Below, one piece after another: positions 1-5,586 of a DNA stretch of 6,508 nucleotides (its first letter is position 1; each line of letters begins with the position of its first letter). The stretch comes from Ignavibacteria bacterium (GTDB lineage: Bacteria > Bacteroidota > Ignavibacteria > Ignavibacteriales > Ignavibacteriaceae). The translations under genes and the position numbers were made by a program. Below the pieces are notes generated by a model. It ran no database searches. It was not told the DNA's origin and saw only the letters and a program-made list of their open reading frames with translations. The stretch is from NCBI GenBank assembly GCA_030648225.1, contig JAUSIA010000480.1, positions 1 to 6,508 on the forward strand, written 5' to 3'.

Positions 1-801
1 CCGTATGAAATGGAGAAAATGATGATATCTTTTGTAATTCCTAATCTTAAAGAAAAACTTGGTATTCCCGAATTAACAATTTTAAGAAAAACTATTTATA
101 CAACAGGAATCCCTGAATCATCTTTATTTGAAAAGATGGGAGACATAGAGGAACTTCTTAATGGTGCCGGACTTGCTTTTCTTCCGAGCGTTTTTGGAGT
201 TAAGCTGAGAATAACTGTTAGAGAAAAAGATGAAGATACTGCAAAAAATAAACTGAGCGAAGTTGAACAAAAAATTATTGGAAAAGCCGGAAGATATATT
301 TATTCCCGCGATGAAGAAGCTTTGGAAGCAGTAATAGGTAAATTACTGAAAGATAGAAATATGAAATTAGCAGTAGCAGAATCCTGCACAGGAGGGTATG
401 TCTCAAACATACTAACTAACATTAGCGGAAGCAGTGAATATTTTGAAAGAGGAATAATCTCTTACAGCAATGCCGCAAAAGTTGAAATTCTTAGAGTTAA
501 TGAGGATACTCTTGTTGAACATGGAGCTGTTAGCCTTGAAGTTGCAAGACAAATGGCTGATGGTGTAAAGTCAATTGCCGGGGCAGATATTGGATTGGCA
601 ATTACAGGAATTATGGGACCGACGGGCGCAGCTACTGGAAAACCTGTTGGATTAGTTTATATTAGTGTCTGCGATGATAAAGTCTGCACTGCAAAAGAAT
701 TCCGCTTTGGTGAAGACAGGCTTTTGAATAAACAGAGGACTTCTCAGGCAGCACTCGAAATGCTGAGAAGACACTTACTTGGAATTCCTTTAGATGAATA
801 G
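1..801 (+). CDS. cinA: CinA family protein (NMN deamidase / ADP-ribose pyrophosphatase type), 5'-truncated
   Basis: The frame is open from base 1 (Pro-Tyr-Glu before the first Met at 10), and PYEMEKMM matches the GVPYEM segment of the MoaB/MogA-like N-terminal domain, so the true start lies left of the window and 10 is not a start. The 266 visible residues hold the end of that domain, a linker with the TGIPES motif, and the complete C-terminal amidase domain. That domain has AESCTGG (about residues 126–132, Ser128 the expected nucleophile), SYSNAAK (Tyr155, Lys160) and AITGIMGPTG…KPVGLVYI. In the family the C-terminal domain deamidates nicotinamide mononucleotide for pyridine nucleotide salvage, and the N-terminal domain acts as an ADP-ribose pyrophosphatase. 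Full-length members are about 410–420 residues, so roughly 150 are missing. The stop at 799–801 overlaps thpR. cinA next to thpR and recA is a known arrangement. No key residue looks lost. Confidence 0.95.
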   Translation, partial: PYEMEKMMISFVIPNLKEKLGIPELTILRKTIYTTGIPESSLFEKMGDIEELLNGAGLAFLPSVFGVKLRITVREKDEDTAKNKLSEVEQKIIGKAGRYIYSRDEEALEAVIGKLLKDRNMKLAVAESCTGGYVSNILTNISGSSEYFERGIISYSNAAKVEILRVNEDTLVEHGAVSLEVARQMADGVKSIAGADIGLAITGIMGPTGAATGKPVGLVYISVCDDKVCTAKEFRFGEDRLLNKQRTSQAALEMLRRHLLGIPLDE

Positions 802-1351
802 ACTTTTTATTGCACTTAATATTCCAAATGATATAAAAGAAAAAATTATTTACCTGCGGAACTCTGCAGTTCAAAATCCAATGGATTATAAATGGGAAGC
901 GGCAGAAAAACTTCATCTTACTCTAAAATTTATTGGGGAAGTTGAAGATCAGCTTGTTGAGTTAATTAGAAATAATATATCTTTTATAACTGAATATAAA
1001 TACTTTAATTGCAGCTTAAATAAATTTGGTTTCTTTTATTCAGGTAAGATTCCAAAAATTCTTTGGCTGGGATTAAAGATTGATGAAGAAATTTTTGACC
1101 TTGTGGAAAAATTGAATAAAGAACTTCTTAAATTTGACGTTCTGGAAGAAAAAAGAAAATTTAAACCTCATCTTACTATTATGAGAGTAAAGAAAAAATT
1201 AAACAAAAATTTTATAAACAGTTTTGAAAATTGTAAATTACCCGAAACAGAATTTATGACAGATTCTGTTTCTCTTATAAAAAGCGAACTTCACACAGAT
1301 AGTTCCAGATATACAGAAATTAAAAACTATACCTTAATGGGAGGGAAATAA
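794..1351 (+). CDS. thpR: RNA 2',3'-cyclic phosphodiesterase (2H phosphoesterase, LigT/ThpR)
   Basis: This is a 185-residue cytosolic 2H phosphoesterase, the usual length for the family. Both catalytic HxTx motifs are present: HLTL at residues 41–44 and HLTI at 126–129, the second in the typical FKPHLTI context. RLFIALNIP at the N-terminus, KFGFF…PKILWLGL near residues 78–95 and the C-terminal SLIKSEL…RYTEIKNYTL also fit ThpR. Family members hydrolyse RNA 2',3'-cyclic phosphate ends to 2'-phosphates and can ligate tRNA halves in reverse; the physiological role is unsettled. The ATG at 794 lies inside the last codons of cinA (8-nt overlap) with no clear Shine-Dalgarno upstream, which suggests translational coupling to cinA. 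The stop TAA at 1349–1351 directly abuts the recA start, so cinA, thpR and recA probably share a transcript. Confidence 0.95.
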   Translation: MNRLFIALNIPNDIKEKIIYLRNSAVQNPMDYKWEAAEKLHLTLKFIGEVEDQLVELIRNNISFITEYKYFNCSLNKFGFFYSGKIPKILWLGLKIDEEIFDLVEKLNKELLKFDVLEEKRKFKPHLTIMRVKKKLNKNFINSFENCKLPETEFMTDSVSLIKSELHTDSSRYTEIKNYTLMGGK

Positions 1352-2401
1352 ATGAGCACAGATATTGAGCAAAAACTAAAAATCGTAGAAGATGCTATAA
1401 GCTCTATTGAAAAGACTTATGGCAAAGGTTCTATAATGAGGCTTGGTGATGGTGTGATTACCCAAATTGAATCAATACCGACCGGGGCTTTATCACTTGA
1501 TTATGCACTTGGAATTGGCGGAATACCAAGAGGAAGAGTTACCGAAGTTTATGGTCCTGAATCCTCAGGAAAAACAACTTTATGTTTGCATGTTATTGCC
1601 GAAGCCCAAAAGATGGGCGGACTTGCAGCTTTCATTGATGCAGAACATGCACTTGATGTTAATTATGCTAAAAGGCTTGGTGTTGACACTCCAAACCTTC
1701 TTATTTCACAGCCTGATTATGGAGAGCAGGCTCTTGAAATTACTGACACTCTGGTAAGAAGCAATGCAATTGATATAATTGTAATTGATTCAGTTGCAGC
1801 TTTAGTTCCCCGTTCAGAAATTGAAGGTGAAATGGGTGATGCTACAATGGGAGTTCAGGCAAGGCTCATGTCCCAGGCATTAAGAAAACTTACCGGTGCA
1901 ATCTCAAAATCAAAAACAGCAGTGGTTTTTATAAACCAGTTAAGAAGCAAGATTGGAGTAATGTTTGGAAATCCTGAAACTACAACAGGAGGAAATGCAT
2001 TAAAGTTTTATGCTTCAGTAAGATTGGACATAAGAAGGATTGCTGCAATCAAAGAAGGTACTGATGTAATTGGCAACAGGACAAAAGTAAAAATTGTAAA
2101 AAGTAAAGTTGCACCTCCATTCAAAGAAGTTGAATTCGATATTCTTTACAATGAAGGAATAAGCAAGACAGGAGACCTCATTGATCTTGCTTCAAATTTT
2201 GGAATATTGAAGAAGAGTGGTTCCTGGTTTACTTATAATGAAGATCGTTTCCAGGGAAGAGAACAGCTTAAACAGAAATTAATGGAAAGCCCTGAGCTAT
2301 ATAAGATCCTTGAGAAGGATGTTAAAACAAAACTTGGTATAATTCCTAAAGAACAGGAAAAGGAAGAAGAAAAACTAGTAGGTAAAAAAGCGGGCAAGTA
2401 A
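1352..2401 (+). CDS. recA: RecA recombinase
   Basis: RecA is the ATP-dependent strand-exchange filament protein for homologous recombination and the co-protease that triggers LexA self-cleavage. The 349 residues match the usual 340–360. Walker A GPESSGKT lies at 68–75 (Lys74), the catalytic Glu at 98 in FIDAEHALD, Walker B VIDSV at 144–148 (Asp146), loop L1 around 156–167, loop L2 around 197–211 ([10 protein letters not shown]), and the RecA signature ALKFYASVR at 216–224. The C-terminus is Lys/Glu-rich (KEQEKEEEK…KKAGK), where most RecA tails are mainly acidic. A strong Shine-Dalgarno GGAGG at 1340–1344 sits inside the end of thpR, 7 nt before the ATG, the best ribosome site in the window and fitting high expression. 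I saw no separate promoter or recognisable LexA box just upstream; damage induction would need an operon promoter outside the window or an unrecognised site within thpR. recX follows 107 bp downstream. Confidence 0.99.
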   Translation: MSTDIEQKLKIVEDAISSIEKTYGKGSIMRLGDGVITQIESIPTGALSLDYALGIGGIPRGRVTEVYGPESSGKTTLCLHVIAEAQKMGGLAAFIDAEHALDVNYAKRLGVDTPNLLISQPDYGEQALEITDTLVRSNAIDIIVIDSVAALVPRSEIEGEMGDATMGVQARLMSQALRKLTGAISKSKTAVVFINQLRSKIGVMFGNPETTTGGNALKFYASVRLDIRRIAAIKEGTDVIGNRTKVKIVKSKVAPPFKEVEFDILYNEGISKTGDLIDLASNFGILKKSGSWFTYNEDRFQGREQLKQKLMESPELYKILEKDVKTKLGIIPKEQEKEEEKLVGKKAGK

Positions 2402-2410
2402 AAAGAATTT

Positions 2411-2492
2411 CTTTGTGCATCTTAGTGACTTGGAGTCTTAGTGGCAAATTTTTTTCCGCCACAAAGTCACAAAGACTCAAAGAATCACAAAG
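2411..2492. repeat. Imperfect palindrome of CACAAAG-like units between recA and recX
   Basis: The recA–recX spacer is almost entirely one inverted repeat. A 37-nt left arm (2411–2447) and a 37-nt right arm (2456–2492) match at 26 of 37 positions by hand alignment, around an 8-nt loop that is mostly T. The best paired core is GTGGC (2441–2445) with GCCAC (2458–2462). The right arm is itself a degenerate tandem repeat: CACAAAG at 2460, 2468 and 2486 and CTCAAAG at 2476, a step of 8, 8 and 10 nt. No T-tract follows the hairpin on the plus strand, so it is not a typical intrinsic terminator, but as RNA it could fold over the space just before recX. It looks like a dispersed intergenic repeat; that is an inference from its form. 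Confidence 0.7.
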
Positions 2493-2508
2493 CTTGTATT
2501 AAGAAGAA

Positions 2509-3147
2509 ATGAAAATTGAAAGGATTACAAAGAAAGATAGAAGAAACGTTATAATTAATTTTGATGATGATAATGATCTTATAATCAATTACGAAGTATT
2601 GTTAAAAAACGGTCTGAGAAAAGGTATGGAAGTTTCTTCAGACCGTTTTTCTTTTTTAGTTGAAGAGAATGAAAAACATAAGATAAAAACAGAAGCAATA
2701 AATTATCTTGCAAAAAGAATCCATTCTGAAAAAGAATTAAGAACTAAACTCTTGCAAAAAAAGCACAAACCTGAAATGTTAAACGAAATAATTGATGAAC
2801 TGAAAGAGAAAGAACTGATTGATGATTATAAATATTCACTCATCTTTACTGAAGAGAAAACAAGAACAAAATTATGGGGAGAGAGAAAAATAAAATCCGA
2901 GCTGATGAAAAAAGGGATTAGCAATGAAATAATATCCCAGGCAATATCAGAAAAATTTCCGGAAGAGAATAAGCTTGAAAATGCTGTTGAACTTGCTTCA
3001 AAAAAAATTAAATCACTTTCTTATAAGAATCTTGAAAAAAGAAAACTTGCTGAAAAAGTTTATTCATTCCTTGCATCAAGAGGTTATGATTATCAAACAA
3101 GCAGGGAGGCTTTAGAGAGAATTTTGAATGAAAATTTTATTGAGTAG
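2509..3147 (+). CDS. recX: RecX, regulatory protein of RecA
   Basis: RecX binds RecA filaments and limits their extension and activity. The 212-residue protein has an N-terminal segment of about 58 residues ending in YEVLLKNGLRKGMEV, followed by helical RecX repeats. The diagnostic stretch AINYLAKRIHSEKELRTKLLQK (63–84) continues through IIDELKEKELIDDYKYS (94–110) and WGERKIKSELMKKGIS (123–138), and a third repeat lies near 180–205. It is longer than the E. coli protein (166) because of the N-terminal extension, which I recall in other bacterial RecX proteins. Start 2509 is preferred because that extension is conserved-looking; its ribosome site is only the weak AAGAAGAA directly before the ATG. 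A second in-frame ATG at 2626 (Met40) would cut off most of the extension. A terminator-like hairpin lies inside codons 33–50. Position after recA supports the name. Confidence 0.93.
   Translation: MKIERITKKDRRNVIINFDDDNDLIINYEVLLKNGLRKGMEVSSDRFSFLVEENEKHKIKTEAINYLAKRIHSEKELRTKLLQKKHKPEMLNEIIDELKEKELIDDYKYSLIFTEEKTRTKLWGERKIKSELMKKGISNEIISQAISEKFPEENKLENAVELASKKIKSLSYKNLEKRKLAEKVYSFLASRGYDYQTSREALERILNENFIE
2605..2657 (+). terminator. Terminator-like hairpin inside the 5' part of recX
   Basis: A perfect 13-bp inverted repeat, AAAAACGGTCTGA (2605–2617) and TCAGACCGTTTTT (2638–2650), extends inward by four more pairs (2618–2621 with 2633–2636) if T2637 is bulged, leaving an 11-nt loop. The right arm runs into TTTTTCTTTTTT (2646–2657), the layout of a Rho-independent terminator on the plus strand. 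It lies within translated recX codons, so ribosomes on recX would hinder its folding, and function is inferred from shape only. It could trim recX transcription relative to recA. The chance alternative is that Lys/Asn/Phe/Ser codons produced it. Confidence 0.5.
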
Positions 3148-3185
3148 CTTTAATTATTATTAGTCCCATTTTACGCTAAAGGTAG

Positions 3186-3599
3186 CTATTTTCTTACCTT
3201 TTCATTCAAGGAAAGAATCATTCCTGAAACTTCAGGTATACTAATATTATCGGCTGCATCTTTAACAGAAAACCATTTTCTTTTTCTGAGTTCTTTATCC
3301 GGATAATCATCCAGCACCTCTATTACTTCCATTGAATAAACTTTAATATCACAAACACCAATTGAACGTTTGATTCTGAAAGAACCAACCTCTACTGTTT
3401 CATTTGCACCAATAACTCCGGCTTCTTCATAAGCCTCCTTCTTTGCGGATTCAAAAGGTGAAAGATTAAATTCAATATAACCTTTAGGAAGTATCCACTT
3501 TTTTCTTTTCATTGATGTGATAAGAAGGACTTGTAATTCTCCATTTTTTCTACGGTAAGGTATTACTCCCGACTGATGAAAGTTAAATTCTAATTTCAA
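3186..3599 (-). CDS. Nudix hydrolase
   Basis: This 137-residue protein is a single Nudix domain, a family that cleaves nucleoside diphosphates linked to another moiety; the substrate cannot be told from sequence. HQSGVIPYRRKNGELQVLLITS (8–29) forms the first strands, then WILPKG and the Nudix box from Gly40 to Val62. The metal-binding core reads KEAYEEAG (54–61), with Glu55, Glu58 and Glu59 present, but the first Glu of the GX5E part is Leu46 and the Arg of REUXEE is Lys54. I recall a Nudix subgroup with a similar L/M-S/T-P…SA..EA.EEAG box, so this may be normal for it. No in-frame ATG exists upstream: the frame is closed by TGA at 3612–3614, and the only plausible start is TTG at 3597–3599, with no good ribosome site. 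It converges on recX with 38 bp between stops. The terminator downstream of the mutase gene suggests it is transcribed separately. Confidence 0.9.
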   Translation of the reverse strand: MKLEFNFHQSGVIPYRRKNGELQVLLITSMKRKKWILPKGYIEFNLSPFESAKKEAYEEAGVIGANETVEVGSFRIKRSIGVCDIKVYSMEVIEVLDDYPDKELRKRKWFSVKDAADNISIPEVSGMILSLNEKVRK

Positions 3600-3676
3600 T
3601 ATCTGAACATCTCAGAAAAATTAATTCTGGTTTCAAAAATAAAAAAATAATTTGTCCTCACCTAAATCCTTCCCCA

Positions 3677-3751
3677 TTTAGAGAGATTTTTAAAAAAATC
3701 CCTCTTTAGCAAAGAGGGACAAATTTTAGCGAAGCTAAAATCAGGGAGATT
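3677..3751 (+). repeat. Composite two-hairpin repeat, copy 1
   Basis: In order this copy has TTTAGAGAGATTT (3677–3689), an A-rich spacer, hairpin A (9-bp stem 3699–3707 with 3711–3719, loop AGC, core CTTTAGCAAAG), a short linker, hairpin B (8-bp stem ATTTTAGC 3723–3730 with GCTAAAAT 3734–3741, loop GAA), and CAGGGAGATT (3742–3751). The same order of parts recurs in reverse orientation at 3805–3877, with altered but still self-complementary stems. It looks like a member of a dispersed intergenic palindromic repeat family. No coding capacity. Confidence 0.7.
3692..3719 (-). terminator. Intrinsic terminator for the mutase-like gene
   Basis: Read on the minus strand this is TCCCTCTTT, loop GCT, AAAGAGGGA, then seven T (complement of A3692–A3698). 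A 9-bp stem with a 3-nt loop and a T7 tract is a strong Rho-independent terminator shape. It lies about 180 bp past the stop of the mutase-like gene and 93 bp before the Nudix start, so it should end the first transcript and separate the two genes. It is hairpin A of repeat copy 1. Confidence 0.65.
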
Positions 3752-3804
3752 AGTTTTGGTTGTTTTGCAGAATGCTAAGTTTGTGTGAACAGTGCAGTGC
3801 AAGG

Positions 3805-3877
3805 AATCCCTCTGTTCCGATTCCAATCGGAACTGTCTCCCTTTGCTAAAGGGAAACTATTTTTAATTCTCCCTAAA
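3805..3877 (-). repeat. Composite two-hairpin repeat, copy 2 (inverted)
   Basis: On the minus strand this copy reads TTTAGGGAGAATT, a 10-nt spacer, hairpin A (TCCCTTT / AAAGGGA, loop AGC; plus-strand 3838–3844 with 3848–3854), GACA, hairpin B (GTTCCGATT 3814–3822 with AATCGGAAC 3825–3833, 2-nt loop), then AGAGGGATT. Flanks and hairpin A match copy 1, but hairpin B is a different palindrome in the same place. Its hairpin A has no close T-tract on the minus strand, so it is a poor terminator there; on the plus strand a T-run starts a few bases after the stem. Confidence 0.7.
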
Positions 3878-3901
3878 CTTTAACTCTATCAATAACTGGA
3901 G

Positions 3902-5323
3902 TTAAGGTTTATTAATTAACAGCGCCGTTGTTTCATTTAAGATTTTTTGAACTTCCTTTGCATTGTTCCCTTCAGCATAAAGTTTTAGCAAAGGGTAATG
4001 ATCGGACTTGCGGATAACGACCCATCTTCTCTCTCCATCAAAACTGAATTTAAGACTGTTCAATTCATCATTCGACTCTTTGAAAGAATGAAAACTTTTT
4101 ATACTGAAATTACCAATCTTATCGGGAGGATTTTCACATAAGTAACTTAATTTATCATGCTTATCAGATTTGATGATAAGTTCAGCGGAATATATATCAC
4201 TTAATAATTCTTTTTTTGTACTTAGATAATCACTTAATTTTTTGTAACCCGACTTAGCAATCATTTCTGCAAAAACTAAAGCTGTTATAATTCCATCTCT
4301 GTATGGAGTTCCTTTGCCCCAGATAAAGCTTCCGCTTCCTTCAAATCCGACCAGGAAATTTTCATTTAATATATGATTAGAAAAGAACCGTAATCCAACC
4401 GGGACTTCTGTTATTTTATTTTTATTCACAAGATTATCAAGTTTTTCAGTATGAATAAAAGACTTAATTATTTCTCCATTTTCATTCAGGGGTTTCAATA
4501 TATAATCGGTTAAGAGCAAAGCAGACTGGTTATCATCAAGTATCTCGCCTTTATCGGTAATTATAACTGTCCTGTCGGCGTCACCATCGGTTGCCATTGC
4601 AAATGAAAAATCTTCAGACTTTTTTAATTCATCAATAACCGGTTGTAAATTTTCTTTAACAGGGTTTGGAATTCTTCCGGAGAAATCACACTCAGAAAAT
4701 TTAAAAATAGTTTTGCTTCTGATATCATTTATAATTAAAAGATTCTCCAGTATCTGCTGACCTGCACCGCCCATTGAATCAATCAGAAAATTAATTCCGC
4801 TTTCTCTAATAGAATTAAAGTCAACTAAACTCTCAAGCTGTTCATAATATTTACTTCTGATGTCAGTCTGGTAGATTTTGTCTTCATCAACCTGAACAAG
4901 ATCCTTATCAATAAAATCTTCAATTTCGTTCAGCTGCTCTTTAGATAAAATGCTTCCATAAGAAGAGATGAATTTTATCCCATTATATTCTGATGGAAAT
5001 CTTCCTCCTGTAATAATTATTCCGGCACTAAGATTATTTTCTTTTACAAAACAGGTTAATATTGGTGTCGCAGTAATTTTATCAGCAAGAAACACAATAA
5101 TATTATTCCCTGAAAGTATTCTTGAGAAAAGAAGAGCAAAATCTTTTGATTTATTTCTTCCGTCATATCCAACCCCTACTTTTAATATATCTTTCTCGCG
5201 GCTGTGTACGATCAGGAAATCAGCAAAAGCCTGTGCTACTTTAGCAATCCTTTTCAAATTAATTTCTGAATCTGAAAGACCGTACCAGCCTTCAAAACCA
5301 AAATGGATTTTATTGTTTTTCAT
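3902..5323 (-). CDS. Alpha-D-phosphohexomutase family protein with altered active-site loops
   Basis: The 473-residue protein is the usual length for bacterial phosphoglucomutase/phosphomannomutase proteins and aligns over all four domains: FGFEGWYG (8–15), VGYDGR (51–56), the catalytic-loop region 98–117, DSMGGAGQ (182–189), the metal loop ATDGDADR (244–251), PVGLRF (308–313), the sugar loop (326–331) and the C-terminal phosphate loop (438–444). The family moves phosphate between C1 and C6 of hexoses through a phosphoserine in TASHNP. Here that loop reads TGGRFP (105–110), with no serine in the catalytic place, although the following SEYNGIK is normal. The sugar loop GEESG reads GFEGSG, the phosphate loop RPSGTEP reads RKSDHYP, and N-terminal GTDGWRG reads GFEGWYG. 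Only the three metal Asp (246, 248, 250) are kept. The frame is intact, so it looks like a retained paralogue with a new role rather than a decaying gene. ATG at 5321–5323 lacks a clear ribosome site. Confidence 0.9.
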   Translation of the reverse strand: MKNNKIHFGFEGWYGLSDSEINLKRIAKVAQAFADFLIVHSREKDILKVGVGYDGRNKSKDFALLFSRILSGNNIIVFLADKITATPILTCFVKENNLSAGIIITGGRFPSEYNGIKFISSYGSILSKEQLNEIEDFIDKDLVQVDEDKIYQTDIRSKYYEQLESLVDFNSIRESGINFLIDSMGGAGQQILENLLIINDIRSKTIFKFSECDFSGRIPNPVKENLQPVIDELKKSEDFSFAMATDGDADRTVIITDKGEILDDNQSALLLTDYILKPLNENGEIIKSFIHTEKLDNLVNKNKITEVPVGLRFFSNHILNENFLVGFEGSGSFIWGKGTPYRDGIITALVFAEMIAKSGYKKLSDYLSTKKELLSDIYSAELIIKSDKHDKLSYLCENPPDKIGNFSIKSFHSFKESNDELNSLKFSFDGERRWVVIRKSDHYPLLKLYAEGNNAKEVQKILNETTALLINKP

Positions 5324-5364
5324 TTATGATTTATAAAAATCTGAAGCAATAATAAGTTGAATTA

Positions 5365-5418
5365 AGAGCAAGAGCAAGAGCAAGTTCAAGAGCAAGTTCA
5401 AGTTCAAGAGCAAGTTCA
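5365..5418. repeat. Two-letter hexamer tandem repeat (AGAGCA / AGTTCA)
   Basis: Nine perfect hexamers stand in a row in the divergent region between the mutase-like gene and murB. Writing AGAGCA as G and AGTTCA as T, the order is G G G T G T T G T. The units differ only at positions 3 and 4. Read on the plus strand in one frame they would give Lys-Ser/Lys-Phe, but a TGA at 5358–5360 and the lack of a start codon rule out a gene. The tract lies 42–95 bp upstream of the mutase-like start. Such a tract can change unit number by slippage, but whether it does so here cannot be seen. Confidence 0.85.
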
Positions 5419-5513
5419 ATAGAGAAAAGAAGTGTATGAGTAATGATAAAGATTCCGACTAAGAATATAAAATTATAATAAGCTCAAATGATTTTTCATC
5501 AATTACACTTGAA

Positions 5514-5531
5514 CCCCGATTGTCATCGGGG
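5514..5531. repeat. CCCCGAT–ATCGGGG hairpin
   Basis: A perfect 7-bp stem, CCCCGAT (5514–5520) and ATCGGGG (5525–5531), encloses the loop TGTC, about 55 bp before murB. No T-tract follows on either strand, so it is not a standard terminator. Its CCGATT…ATCGG core resembles hairpin B of repeat copy 2 at 3814–3833, which suggests a shared repeat family. It is flanked by near-identical 11-nt direct repeats, TACACTTGAAC (5504–5514) and TACACTTAAAC (5545–5555). Confidence 0.7.
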
Positions 5532-5586
5532 CAGGCTTTGCTCTTACACTTAAACTTATTTATCCTTATTTTTCCACCGATTATTT

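Larger units (their letters stand above)
3600..3901. other. 302-bp intergenic gap filled by palindromic elements
   Basis: The gap lies between the mutase-like gene and the Nudix gene, both on the minus strand. It holds two inverted copies of a composite two-hairpin element (3677–3751 and 3805–3877), plus a small CTAAAT (3662–3667) / ATTTAG (3676–3681) stem that overlaps the left copy. The centre (3752–3804) and the outer edges (3600–3660, 3878–3901) show no gene and no clear promoter. I found no credible ORF in it. Confidence 0.7.

Noticed and set aside
859..872. GAACTCTGCAGTTC inside thpR as a possible LexA (SOS) operator for recA
   Set aside because: The Gram-positive type box needs GAAC and GTTC four bases apart; here the gap is six. 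It lies about 480 bp before recA inside coding sequence and no second site supports it.
662..916. 84-codon minus-strand frame across the cinA–thpR junction
   Set aside because: Both genes are clearly coding on the plus strand there; no motif or ribosome site supports it.
1467..1757. 96-codon alternative frame inside recA
   Set aside because: It lies within the highly conserved RecA ATPase core and resembles no protein I recognise.
3145..3190. Bidirectional terminator between the convergent recX and Nudix genes
   Set aside because: Only broken pairing (AGCTTTA with TAAAGGTAGCT) is present and no convincing stem with a T-tract is seen.
3414..3482. Nudix gene as a pseudogene because of the missing Glu in the Nudix box
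   Set aside because: The frame is intact, the metal-binding Glu residues are kept and a similar box is recalled from a Nudix subgroup.
4968..5336. 122-codon open frame on the plus strand, antisense to the mutase-like gene
   Set aside because: It fully overlaps a gene with clear family similarity on the other strand, has no recognisable motif, and starts inside the region encoding the catalytic loop.
5364..5450. Plus-strand Lys-Ser/Lys-Phe repeat peptide encoded by the hexamer array
   Set aside because: The frame has a TGA at 5358–5360 just upstream and no start codon before the repeats.
5465..5479. TATAAAATTATAAT as a -10 promoter for murB
   Set aside because: AT-rich by composition, with no matching -35 or Bacteroidota-type TTTG element at proper spacing; too weak to annotate.
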